Notes: generated by a model from the letters alone, not told the origin. Shown: positions 30,881 to 41,985, counted from the stretch's first letter. The stretch is 48,041 bases of DNA from Chara braunii (GCA_003427395.1 BFEA01000046.1:1835778-1883818), one strand, 5' to 3'. Program-made: numbers and translations.

Positions 30881-31640
30881 TAGAAAAATTGGCACACATG
30901 TAGAGATGATGGAACCACCAAGGGCAGGGGGGCCCCAAAAATAAAAATGGGACACCATCTGGAATGTTGTCGAGGACCAAGTGGGTCCAAATAATAAAAG
31001 TCGAAAAACGAGACACGCGTCGCCGGGACCGCCGACGGGACAAGAAAACCGAACTAGTATGGAGGAAAAATGGCGGGGACTTGAGATGTCCCAAGGGAAT
31101 CATGAGCAAGCATAAGGAGTAATGGTGCAAATAAATGGCACTGTCAAGATCAAGGATCTAGACGGTGGGAAATATTAGCACCACTAGTGCAAACATTAGT
31201 GGGGGGAGAAAAGAAAGTCAAATAATGGTATTGGGAGGGCTGCCCAGCAGTCCGAGATATCTCATACTAGCTAGGCATGAGAAAATAAAGCCTCAAGAGG
31301 CTCAACATAAGAAAAAGGTTGTCCTTAGAAAATCGGAGCAAAGGGGGATCAAAATTGGACAAACGGAGGCAAAATGGAACCCCCTAGGAACATGGGGGTG
31401 CCATTGTTGTAATCCGAGATATAATGACCAAGTACCAGCGATGGATCTAGTCATGAATAAGGTCCCAAGGCCTAGAAAGAGGGTGCACAGCAGTTTGACA
31501 CTTGTCACAACTGAAATAAAAGAAAAAGAAAAAAAATGAGAGAAAAAGAAGGGAGAATGAGACAGAAAGGAAGAAAAGTGGAGGAGAGTGTGCCGGCCTA
31601 TTGGGACTTCCACAGTAGGTACTGGCAGGTCCCAACTGTG

Positions 31641-32156
31641 ACCTCATCCCTCCTAGAATGAGGGAGGGCAATCCGGATTGCAAAGCTATGACCCTTGGGG
31701 CCATGTCTCAATAAAAAGAAGAATGGTTGGTTTTCTTTTGGACTATGGATCTGAGATCTGATCTCATAGTGGAGAGGAACTAGCCACTTTTTGTGGGCCA
31801 ACTCAAAACGGCTATCTCCGGAATTAGGTGGCAGCCCAAAATGGAAAGAAACAAAAGAGGGAAGGAGAGAAAACTGTGCATTTGGCCCAAAAAGAGAGCC
31901 AGATGCACCAAAAATTGAAAAAATGGACTTAGGGGCTCAAAATTGAAGCAAGGGCTACTTTGGGGATGACACGGAATATTATTGGCCTTGTATCTGAGCC
32001 AGATCCAAGGCTGAAAATGTGTCGCTGCATGGAAAAATATCTCGGCCTACCCAAAATGGGGTACAAACTGAAAACATCGAGAAAAAGGCCCACTAGGGTT
32101 TTTTTCTCTCAAGTACGGTTGCCCCTTGGGCATTAGGACCGAAGGGGGCAGCATTT
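31641..32156. other. Unassigned purine-rich sequence
   Basis: No protein motif. Composition continues that of the preceding tandem units. Recurrent CAATCCGAG/GCAGTCCGAG words link it to the repeats on both sides. Confidence 0.45.
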
Positions 32157-32568
32157 TTGAGGTGTAAAGGAGGCCGAAGTAGGCCAAGAGGCAATCCGAG
32201 TTGGTACCAACCACTCGGACTGCATGTACTTGGCCAAAAACAGGCTCGGGGGTACCTCGGTTCACCTCAAGGCACACGGGGAGGCCCATGGGCTGGTCGG
32301 ACTGTTGGTTTCAGACTACATAAGTTGGGAGTTCAGTCCGCCACTTTCACAATTGCAACATTTTTTAGGTGAAAAGGAGGCCGAAGTAGGCCAAGAGGCA
32401 AATACAAGTTGGTACCAACCACTCGGACTGCATGTACTTGACCAAAAACAGGCTCGGGGGTACCTCGGTTCACCTCAAAGCAGGCGGGGAGGCCCATGGG
32501 CTGGCCGGACTGCTGGTTTCAACCTACATAAGCTGGGAATTCAGTCCACCACTTTCACAATTGCATGA
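32157..32568 (+). repeat. Tandem duplication, 207-base period
   Basis: Two copies (from about 32157 and 32365) share nearly their whole length, from GGAGGCCGAAGTAGGCCAAG to TTTCACAATTGCA. Each contains an imperfect palindrome around GGTACC (CCGAGTTGGTACCAACCACTCGG, 32215-32237 in the first copy). Differences between copies are few. Confidence 0.92.
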
Positions 32569-32984
32569 GGAGTGCCCATGCTGCCCAAGTGAGCTAATAG
32601 GAGCACTCTTTCACTTGGAGAGTTGAAAGGGGAACCCATGCCAGTTTAGGAGTTTGGTGGAGGCCATGAGCTAGGGAGAGTAGCTCTAGAGACTAGTGGT
32701 AGTGAGGCTGGCCCTAGCGAGGTGATCCGTTATAGCCCCCTGGGTGTGAGAAAGAGAGAGAGGCTAGAGGGAATCCCATTTGCCCTCCTGGAGGGGAGGA
32801 CTCCATAGCTATGGTGATTGGAGCTTGTGGTAGCTTGGGAGAAAGTGAGAGAGGAAGGAGAAAGGCCTGAAGAAGGAGGAAGCCATAGCCAAGGAGTAGT
32901 TTGTGCAAGGAGGAAGAAGCCTCATCAAGGTTGAGACTCCATCCCCAAGGCATCAACTAGGTGAGTAGAACGAAGAAAGTGCTC
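32569..32984. other. Unassigned sequence before the CT-rich tract
   Basis: No recognisable gene. Overlapping short frames only. GAAGGAG-type purine words are common on the plus strand. Confidence 0.4.
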
Positions 32985-33232
32985 TTTCTCCTTCTTCTTC
33001 TTCTTATTTTCTTCTTTGTCTTCTTCTTCCTCTTCCTCCTCTTCTTCTTCTTTTTCTTCCTCCTCCTTTCTTCTTCTTCTCCTTCTCCTTCATTGTCTAC
33101 TTTTTCCTCTTCTCCCCCTTCTCCTCCTTCTCTTATCTTCCTTCTTCATCTCCTTCTTCTTCCCTTTCTCCTCCCTTTTTTTTTCATCTTTTCCTTTTCC
33201 TCTTTTTCCTCTTCTTCTTCCTTTTTGGGCTA
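32985..33232 (+). repeat. (TTC/TCC)n pyrimidine tract
   Basis: About 250 bases of nearly pure C and T in TTC and TCC triplets. Open frames here encode only poly-Ser/Leu/Phe and are artefacts of composition. The strand bias flips sharply from purine-rich (before 32950) to pyrimidine-rich here. Confidence 0.95.
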
Positions 33233-33234
33233 CT

Positions 33235-35075
33235 TCAAATCTTGCTTTTCACTCACATGCTAGTAGGATATCCTCCGATTCTTCCATGGATGATCTCTTG
33301 CTCAAATCTTGTGATATAGTCTAGTTCAACTCTAGTAGGAGATCCTTCGATTCTTGCATGGATGATCTCTTGCTCAAATCTTGTGATATAGTCTAGTTCT
33401 ACTCTTGCTTTTAACTCACACACTAGTAGGAGATGCTCTGATACTTCTCTTGCACAAATCTTGTGATGTAGCCTAGAGTAACTCTTGCATTTCACTCACA
33501 CACTAGTGGGAGATGCTCCGATTCTTTCATGGATGATCTCATGCTCAATACTTTTGATTTGGCCTAATGTAGATCTTGCTTTTCACTCACATGCTAGTAG
33601 GAGATCCTTCGATTCTTCCATGGATGATCTCTTGCTCAAATCTTGTGATATAGCCTAGTGTAACTCTTGCATTTCACTCACACACTAGTAGGAGATGCTC
33701 CGATTCTTTGATGGATGAGGTCATGCTAAATACTTGTGATTTGGCCTAATGTAGATCTTGCATTTCACTCACTCACTAGCAAGCGATGCTCCGATTCTTT
33801 CATGGATGATCTTTTGCTCAAGTCTTGTGATTTGGCCTAGTGTTACTCTTGCATTTGAATCACACACTAGTAGGAGATGCTCCGATTCTTTTATGGATGA
33901 TCTCATGTTCTATTTTCGTGATTTGGCCCAGTGTAACTCTTGCATTTCACTCACACACTAGTAGGTGATGCTCCGATTCTTCTATGGATGATCTCATGCT
34001 CAGCACTTGTAATTTGGGGTACTTCAACTTTTGCATTTCACTCACACACTAGTAGGTGATGCTCCGATTCTTTCATGGATGATGTCTTGCTCAATTTTTG
34101 TGATTTGGTCTAGTGTAGATCTTGCTCTTCACTCGTATGCTAAGAAGGAGATGCTCCGATTCTTCCATGCATTATCTCTTGCTCAAATCTTGTGATACAG
34201 CCTAGTGTAACTCTTGCATTTCACTCGCACACTAGTAGGAGATGCTCCGATTCTTTGATGGATGTTCTCATGCGCAATTCTTGTGACTTAGCCTCATGTA
34301 GATCTTGCATTTCACTCACACACTAGTAGGTGATGCTCCGATTCTTTCATGGATGATCTCTTGCACAAGTCTTGTGATATAGCCTACTGTAACTTTTGCA
34401 TTTCACTCACACACTAGTATGTGATGCTCCGATTCTTTCATGGATGGTCTCATGCTCAATACTTGTCATTTGGCCTAATATAGATTTTGCATTTCACTCA
34501 CCCACTAATAGGTGATGCTCCGATTCTTTAATGGATGATCTCTTGCGCAAGTCTTGTGATTTGGCCTAATGTAACTCTTGCATTTCACTCATACAGTAGT
34601 AGGTGATGCTCCGATTCTTTCATGGATGATCTCTTGCTCAATTCTTATGATTTGGTCTAGTGTAGATTTTGCTTTTCACTCGTATGCTAGTAGGAGATGC
34701 TCCGATTTTTCCATGGATGATCTCTTGCTCGAATCTTGTGATATAGCCTAGTTTAACTCTTGCATTTCACTCACATGCTAGTAGGAGATGCTTTGATTCT
34801 TCTATGGATGATCTCATGATCGATCCTTGTGATTTGGGCTACTTCAACTATTGCTTTTCACTCCCATGCTAGTAGGTGATGCTCTGATTCCTCTGTGAGA
34901 TCTCCGATTTCTCTATGGATGATCTCATGCTCAAGACTTGTTGTTTGGTCTAATGTAAATCTTGATTTCTACCCATATGCTAGTAGGAAATACGCCGATT
35001 CTTCCATAAGTGACTTTGTGCTCAAGATTTGTGTTTTGGGACTAGTCAAGCTTCTACTTTACACTCACACAGTAG
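33235..35075 (+). repeat. Satellite 1, 91-base monomer, about 20 copies
   Basis: Tandem array of a unit containing GATGCTCCGATTC, TCATGGATGATCTCTTGCTC, CTTGTGATTTGGCCTAGTGT and TTGCATTTCACTCACACACT. The GATGCTC anchor recurs at 33694, 33785, 33876, 33967 and 34058, exactly 91 bases apart. Copies differ by roughly 10-20 percent by eye. No coding frame is kept, since 91 is not a multiple of three. Confidence 0.95.
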
Positions 35076-35084
35076 ATGATCACA

Positions 35085-35240
35085 TTGCATGAGCCATGGG
35101 CATGTATTCGAGCAAGTCTCACTCACATACATGGCCCAACTCTCACATGATGGCAGTCTATTTCAAACTTTGTTGCATACATGAGTCATGAGCATGTGCT
35201 TGAGCAAGTCTCACTCACATATATCGCTCAACTCTCACAT
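35085..35240 (+). repeat. Two-copy 92-base unit between the satellites
   Basis: GAGCAAGTCTCACTCACATA occurs at 35110 and 35202, within longer matching units (GCATGAGCCATGGGCATGT and CAACTCTCACATGATG). It is a third unit type with the same period as the two flanking satellites. Confidence 0.85.
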
Positions 35241-38200
35241 GATGATGTTCCGGTTCGTACTTAGTTGATCTCTCCTCCATGTGCAAGTGCCTTTCACTAG
35301 TCTTAGCTTCTCATTGTCAAGTTCGTGTATGCTGTGATGTTCAGGTCCATACTTAGTTGATCTCTCCTCTATGTGCATGTGCCTTTTCACTAGTTCAATC
35401 TTCTCATTATCAAGTTCATGTATGTTGTGATGTTCCGGTTCATAGTTAGTTGATCTCTCCTCCTTGTGCAAGTGCCTTTCATTAGTTCTAGCTTCTCATT
35501 GTCAAGTTCATGTGTGTTGTGATGTTCCGGTTCATACTTTGTTAATCTCTCCTCTATTGGTATGTGCTTTGCACTAGTCCAATCTTCTCATTGTCAAATT
35601 CATGTGTGTTGTCATGTTCCGGTTCATCTCTCCTCCATGTGCATGTATTTGTTCACTAGTTCAATCTTCTCATTGTCAAGTTCATGTGTGTTGTGATGTT
35701 CCGGTTCATGCTTAGTTGATCTCTCCTCTATGTGCATGTGTCTTTCACTAGTTCAAGCTTGTCATTGTCAAGTTCATGTGTGTTGTGAGGTTCCGGTTCA
35801 TAGTTAGTTGATCTCTCCTCTATGGGCATGTGCTTTGCACTAGTTCAATCTTCTCATTGTCAAGTTCATGTGTGTTGTGATGTTCCGGTTCATGCTGAGT
35901 TGATCTCTCCTCCATGTGCATGTGCCTGTTCACAACCAATCCGCTCATTGTTAGGTTCCTTTGTGTTGTGATGTTCCGGTTCAGACTTAGTTGATCTCCC
36001 CTTCATGTGCAAGTGCCTTTGACTAGTTCTAGCTTCTCATTGTCAAGTTCAGGTATGTTGTGATGTTCCGGTTCATACTTAGTTGATCTCTACTCCATGT
36101 GCAAGTGCCTTTCACTAGTTCTAGCTTGTCATTGTCAAGTTCGTATATGTTGTGAGGTTCCGGTTTATACTTAGTTGATCTCTCCTCCATGTGCAAGTGC
36201 CTTTCACTAGTTCTAGCTGGTCATTGTCAAGTTCGTGTATGTTGTTATGTTCCGGTTCATACTTAGTTGATCTCTCCTCCATTTGCAAGTGTCTTTCACT
36301 AGTTCTAGATTCTCATTGTGAAGTTCATGTGTTTTGTGATGCACCGGTTCATACTTGGTTGATCTCTCCTCTATGGGCATGTGCTTTGCATTAGTTCAAT
36401 CTTCTCATTGTCGAGTTCATGTGTGTTGTGATGTTTCGGTTCATACTTAGTTGATCTCTCCTCCATATGCATGTGCCTGTTCACTAGTTCAATTTTCTCA
36501 TTGTCAAGTTCATGTGTGTTGTGATGTTCCGGTTCATGCTTAGTTGAAGTCTCCTCCATGTGCATGTGTCTTTCACTTGTTCTAGCTTCTCATTGTCAAG
36601 TTCATGTGCGTTGTGATGTTCCGCTTCATACTTAGTTGATCTCTCATCTATGGGCATGTGCTTTGAACTAGTTCAATCTTCTCATTGTCAAGTTAATTTG
36701 TGTTGTGATATTCCGGTTCATACTTAGTTGATATCTCCTCCATGTGCATGTGCCTGTTGACTAGTTCAAGCTTCTCATTGTCAAGTTCGTGTATGTTGTG
36801 ATGTTCCGGTTCATACTTAGTATCTCTCCTCCATGTGCAAATGCCTTTCACTAGTTGAAGCTTCTCATTGTCAAGTTTGTGTATGTTGTGATGTTCCGAG
36901 TCATGCTTAGTTGATCTCTCCTTCATGTGCAAGTGCCTTTCACTAGTTCTAGCTTGTCATTGTCATGTTCATGTTTGTTGTGATGTTTCGGTTCATACTT
37001 AGTTGATCTTTTCTCTATCTGCATGTGTCCTTCACTAGTTCAAGCTTCTCAGTGTCAAGTTCAGGTGTGTTGTGATGATCCGGTTCAGACTTAGTTGATC
37101 TCTCCTCCATGTGCAAGTGCCTTTCACTAGTTCTAGCTTCTCATTGTCAAGTTCGTGTATGTTGTGATGTTTCGGTTCATACTTAGTTGATCTCTCCTCC
37201 ATGTGCAAGTGCCTTTCATTGGTTTTAGTTTCTCATTGTCAAATTCATGTATGTTGTGATGTTCCAGTTCATACTTAGTTGATCTCTCTTCTATGTGCAT
37301 GTGCTTTTCCATAGTTCAATCTACTTATTGTCAAGTTCATGTATGTTGTGATGTTCCGGTTTATTCTTGGTTGATCTCTCCTCCATGTGCAAGTGCCTTT
37401 CACCAGTTCTAGCTTCTCATTGTCAAGTTCATGTATGCTGTGATGATCTCTCCTCCATGTGCAAGTGCCTTTCACCAGTTCTAGCTTCTCATTGTCAAGT
37501 TCATGTATGTTGTGATGTTCCGGTTCATACTTAGTTGATCTCTCCTCCATGTGCGAGTGCCTTCCACTAGTTCTTGCTTGTCATTGTCAAGTTCATGTAT
37601 GTTGTGATGTTCCAGTTCATACTTAGTTGATCTCTCCTCCATGTGCAAGTGCCTTTCACTAGTTTTTGCTTGTCGTTGTCAAGTTCATGTATGTTGTGAT
37701 GTTCCGGTTCATACTTAGTTGATCTCTCCTCTATGGTCATGTGCCTTTTCACTAGTTCAACCTTCTCATTGTCAAGTTTATGTATGTTGTGATGTTCTGG
37801 TTCATACTTAGTTGATCTTTCCTCCATGTGCATTTGTCCTTCACTAGTTCAATCTTCTCATTGTCAAGTTCATGTGTGTTGTGATGTTCCGGCTCATACT
37901 TAGTCGATCTTTCCTTCATGTGCATGCGCTTTTCACTAGTGAATCTTCTCACTGTCAAGTTCATATGTGCTATGGTGTTCCTGTTCATACCTAGTTGATC
38001 TTTCCTCCATATGCATGTGTCCTTCACTAGTTCAAGCTTCTCATTGTCAAGTTCATGTGTGTTGTGATGTTCCGATTCATACTTAGTTAATCTCTCCTCT
38101 ATGGGCATGTGCTTTGCACTAGTTCAATCTGCTCATTATCAAGTTCATGTGTGTTGTGATATTTCGGTTCATACTTAGTTGATCTCTCCTCCATGGGCAT

Positions 38201-38285
38201 GTGCCTTTCAACTAGCTCAACCTTCTCATTGTCTAGTTCATGTATGATTGGAGTATTCCAGTTCATACTTAGTTGATCTTTCACT
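35241..38285. repeat. Satellite 2, 92-93-base monomer, about 33 copies
   Basis: Unit contains GATGTTCCGGTTCATACTTA, GTTGATCTCTCCTCCATGTG, CTTTCACTAGTT and CTTCTCATTGTCAAGTTCAT. The GATGTTC anchor recurs at 35244, 35336, 35429 and 35521. On the minus strand, units of 93 bases translate as a 31-residue repeat with STKYEPEHHNIHELDNEK, kept open over two to four units before a 92-base unit shifts frame. Copies drift in the ATGGGCATGT/ATGTGCAAGT part, giving at least two sub-types. A coding origin is possible but unproven. Confidence 0.95.
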
Positions 38286-40297
38286 ATGGGATGGGTGACC
38301 GACCTTTGGCTGCTACTACTATGGGATGGGTCACCGACGTATGGCTTGTACTACGGGGAGATGATTTGATTATGAATAAAAGTCTCTTCTCTCTCTCTCT
38401 CTCTCCTCCCTCTCTCCCACTCTTTCTCTCTCTCTCCCTCTTCGCCCTGGCCCCTCTCTCCCTTCACCTCACTTGGCATATGACTAACCCTTCTCCCCTC
38501 ACTTGTTACATTGTGAGGGTGCAAACGGTAAACGAAATCAGACCTCACTTGGTGGAGAAAAAGGGCAAGGGAAGGGTAGCCGGTCCCTTGTGCCACCAAG
38601 AAGGCAAAAGGGAAGGACGTTTGAAAGAGTGGGAAAGAGGCGGAATCCGGGAGAAAGTATAAGTTGAAGCAAGGTCAGTTTGACTCAACCATTTCCCCGA
38701 CTGCTTGACTATGAGAAAGATGGTGCGATTTGAAAAAAAATATTTTATTTCTTTAAAATCATTAAGTTCACGTCTAATCAAGATATTGATTTTTTTTTTA
38801 AACTTTCAAAAACACATGGTTGATATATGATTTCTTTCACTGTGTGCCGATAGTTCGTTTATATAAAGAGAGGGAACAAAGAGCAGCCAAAGAACATGGA
38901 AAGATAGGCATGTGGGAAGGGCTATGTGTTGACCCCAATGGGGGATTGTATGGATCTTTGCTTTGTGTGGGACTGTGCAGGTAAGTGAAGGCTAGGTATG
39001 CCTTGAGCGGGATAGGACCGGGAGGAGCCCGGCGGCAAAAGGAAAAGGGAAGAGGGGCAAAGGGGCTACGGAACCCTTAGCTTAAAGCCAAGGCATGGAA
39101 ATGACCTTTGCGTTTGAGACTTGGAGTGTTAATGAGGGAATGGAGTGCAATCTTGCCAAGGGAAGTGTCAAGTTGTGTGTGCATGCACGTAAAGGCCCCG
39201 AAAAGACTAAGGGGCCTGCGTCAATAGGGTTGAAGTAGATGTATGAGACCCGATGAGTGCGTAGAGGCGAGGGGGAGGACGACATCGCCGCACCCTGATG
39301 ACGCCGTAGGATCACAATGCTTAGGGAAATGGTGTGCGGCATAAGGATGACGCTTAGCCTGCGCACAAGAGAAGAGAGACTCTCAAAGAATGCTTTGGAC
39401 TGCTTGTGTATTGGAAGGAGCAATTGCTTGAAAACACAACAAAAAATCGAAAAATAAATCAGCGTTGTGGAATGACCAACGAGACTAGCACCTGGCGTGA
39501 GGGTTGAGCTACATCCCCAATGTCAAAGCTCTCTCGCGCGATGGCCCACCCCCATCCATCTCAAAGCACTAGGTGGGGGTGACCCTGGGACGTATGGCAC
39601 GCGCTTTGAGCGTGAGCGTGGGCAGGCCGAGCCAACTGGGAGCCGCAGTGGGGTCGACTAAGGCTCGAAAGTCTACTGGGGTTTGGCCCTACAACGTCTG
39701 ATCACTTCCGCCCATCGACCTTGCTAGGAAGCCAAACGTACCTTGTCGTGGTTGAAATTAGGGGTGAGGAAAGCCATTTCAAATCAATATAGTCTTATTT
39801 AGAATGCATCTGGGCAGTGCATCAGACCCGATGCATTATAATAATTAGTGATCAGATCAGTCATGTACTGAGAATGAGTTGCGTTGGTTGTTTCTCTCCA
39901 TCCCGCTGTGTCAACGCTCACTTAGAGTGGGTTGTGTGCGTGGGTCTTAGTACATGGCCCATTGATCGTACCAGCTCTCGAATGCCCCTCCATAACCAAT
40001 GTTGCAACAACCATATGTCCATTTGTCCGTTGGAGCTCGCACACAAGAAGAGACTCGAATGCGGACATCTAAATTGCGTAACTCTGGTTCGCTGTCCCCG
40101 TGGGCGGCGGACACCTGGTATGATCCCCTGCTTGGTTTCTCCTTGTTTCGAATGCCCTCAAGTCTCGCTGGTCCTCCTTTATATTCACATGGGCGGCCTC
40201 TAGCGTAGGTACCAATGAATCGTCTAGCCCCAAGCCAATAGCACCAAGCCCAAAACGGAGCGCACTAATGGTACCAGCGGTATCACGGGCCCGATAT
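38286..40297. other. Unassigned region after the satellites
   Basis: Begins with a 44-base tandem pair (ACTATGGGATGGGT at 38283 and 38317), then a CT-rich tract (38384-38460). A good plus-strand TATA box, TTTATATAAAG, lies at 38858-38868, followed by purine-rich sequence that could be a transcript start, perhaps of an LTR. No reading frame with a recognisable domain follows. GC-rich sequence at 39480-39740 has no identifiable function. Confidence 0.45.
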
Positions 40298-40850
40298 ATC
40301 AATGTCTCGTGGTCTGAATAGACTTTGAAGTGCCTCCTAAGCAAGAGGTGTCTCCAATGGTCTAATGCTTGCCTGAGGGCGTAGAGTTCCGTGCCATAGG
40401 TGGATGTCGCTACCTTCTTTGAAGGCAACCTAGCGGACATGAACTCTACGGGTCTGTACCCATTGCCATCATGTTGCTGTAAGAGAACACCAATGCCATA
40501 TTGGCTTGCATCAGTAGTAACAACAAAGGGCAAGGATGGGTCAGCTACCTTGAGGACTGGATACTCTATCAAGGCCCGCTTTAACTTTTTCAGGGTCGAT
40601 GTACAATCTTGGTCCCACTTCCAGGCTGCCCCTTTCTTTAGCAGTCTGCAAAGGGGAGCAGCAATTGCGGAGAATTTCCTCATGAACTTCCTATAATAAT
40701 TAGCCATATAGTTGTCAAGTCTCGGATCACTGCGATCTTGTTGTCCATAGGCTTTATGCCATCGCCATCAAATATGTGGCCCAAGTACAAAATCTTTGTC
40801 TTGGCCCATTCACACTTCTTTGCGTTGGTCTTATTTTGTAACAACGTTGA
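40298..40850 (-). pseudogene. RT thumb and RNase H (element B)
   Basis: Encodes NAKKCEWAKTKILYLGHIFD and GDGIKPMDNKIAVIRD, then in another frame MANYYRKFMRKFSAIAAPL, KWDQDCTSTLKKLKRAL, VTTDASQYGIGVLLQQHDG, YRPVEFMSARLPSKKV and VYSDHETL. These are the thumb and connection of RT and the first half of RNase H. Its active-site residues in TTDAS and YSDHE are intact, but ERELYAL reads GTELYAL. A small deletion with frameshift near 40710 removed the SFLGL motif. The sequence after ETL is unrelated. Confidence 0.85.
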
Positions 40851-41259
40851 GACCCTTATAGTCAATGCACATTCTCAACTCTCCTGCTTTCTTGGGGACA
40901 AAGAGAACAGGTGCTCCAAATGGAGACGAATTGGGCCTAAGCCACCCCTTCTGGAGGAGCGCGTCTAGCTGTTTGCGCAACTCCTCCAATTCCTTGGGTG
41001 ACATCCTATACACTGCTCCCTTAGGAGTCTTACTGCCAGGCTCTATCTCAATGCGGTGCTCGATGGGAGGTGGAACTACTATTGATGGAGCCTCTGATAG
41101 GTATGTGTACTCTTCCAACAACTTGGCAACAAGTGGGTTGGTGGCCTCCTCTTTCTTAGGTTCAGTGATTGGTTTGACATAGGCCACAAAGACCTGCTCT
41201 TCTAAATGCTCCTTCACTAATTGCACGAACACGGGAGCACTGAGGCAGCAATGTGCCAA
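40847..41259 (-). pseudogene. RT N-terminus (element B)
   Basis: Reads AHCCLSAPVF, VFVAYVKP, PIEHRIEIEPGSKTPKGAVY, RMSPKELEELRKQLDALLQK, GWLRPNSSPFGAPVLFVPKK and LRMCIDYKGLNVVTK. This is an undamaged Ty3/gypsy RT fingers region through the DYKGLN motif. The code then jumps within a few bases to the thumb (NAKKCEWAK), so about 135 residues holding the palm and the YxDD catalytic site have been deleted. Confidence 0.9.
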
Positions 41260-41355
41260 GGAGTTATCTAATCCTGCGACATGGAACAGGCGGGCTGTCT
41301 TGACATCACCGGAGGGACTAGGAAGTCTACACTCATGCTCTCTTAGGTGCAGTTT

Positions 41356-41690
41356 GGCTCATGACTCTCCCCAGTCCATCCCTAGGACAAATCAAACGGG
41401 AGATCGCCGTCTACGAGGAGAGGCAGGGAGAATTCTCTCTACCTTCCTATCTTGCTCTAGGCGAAAGTATGCCTGGAGCACTTCGACGTAATCCTCAATT
41501 CGCATTGTGCGATTGTCTACGAGGATGCTGACTATGGGCTCATCCAACTTTTAAACTTTCAAATTGAGCTTTAGCTTCTTCAGCGCTCTACGGCTCATGT
41601 AGCTACGGGTGGCCCCACTAACTATAAGGGCCCCTACCCTGCCCCTGAAGACGAGCTGCTCTTTCCCATTTTTCTTCATCTCGGCCTAGG
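41356..41690 (-). pseudogene. Aspartic protease (element B)
   Basis: The minus strand reads ELKERMLA and KKNGKEQLVFRGRVGALI, then VSGATRSYMSRRALKKLKLN, RTMRIEDYVEVLQAYFRLEQ and LGMDWGES. The VSGAT motif is the active site with the catalytic Asp replaced by Val (codon 41620-41622, GTT). LGMDW is the conserved block near the end of retropepsins. Stops occur at the Trp/Gln-type positions before and after. No ATG is expected here. Confidence 0.8.
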
Positions 41691-41943
41691 CTAGCATCCT
41701 CTCCTTCAACTCATCTGCCACTCCTGTGAGGGAAGCGCCAGAGAGACTCTAACACAAGCAGTCTCTGGACAACTAACTAACGTTGGCTAGCAACTTCGAC
41801 CATAGACTCGTGTGGGTTGGGAGTTTCTGCTTGGTGCGCGCACTCATCTCCACATGGCCTAAAGGTAAGCGCAATTGCTACCCCTACTTGCGGTTGCCTT
41901 TTGCTGACTCTGTAGAAGCTTTTCGGGCATTCCTATATTTAGG

Positions 41944-41985
41944 ACAAAATTTGACAATGTGCCCCGGATCACCACAGAACACACA
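41944..41985 (-). other. CCHC zinc knuckle of element B Gag
   Basis: CVFCGDPGHIVKFC fits C-x2-C-x4-H-x4-C with all ligands. It lies in a different frame from the capsid part upstream, so a frameshift separates them. It aligns with the element A knuckle (CLKCGDPNHIVPYC). Confidence 0.9.

Larger units (their letters stand above)
29550..31640 (+). repeat. Two diverged tandem units of about 1.5 kb
   Basis: Block 29550-30160 is collinear with 31018-31640. Shared landmarks are GACGGGAC (29570/31035), AATATTAGCACCACT (29680/31170), AAATTCGGAGCAA/AAATCGGAGCAA (29858/31329), the AGATATAA-G motif (29945/31419) and GGGACT-CCACA-GTAGG (30122/31602). The offset is about 1470 bases. No protein is encoded. 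The plus strand is strongly purine-rich throughout. The adapter at 30511-30548 lies between the two blocks. Confidence 0.7.

Noticed and set aside
33016-33324. Open frames rich in Ser, Leu and Phe
   Set aside because: They are products of the (TTC/TCC)n tract and have no protein-like composition beyond it.
33235-38285. CRISPR-like regular spacing
   Set aside because: The whole 91-93 base unit repeats with drift. There are no short conserved repeats separated by unique spacers, and the genome is eukaryotic.
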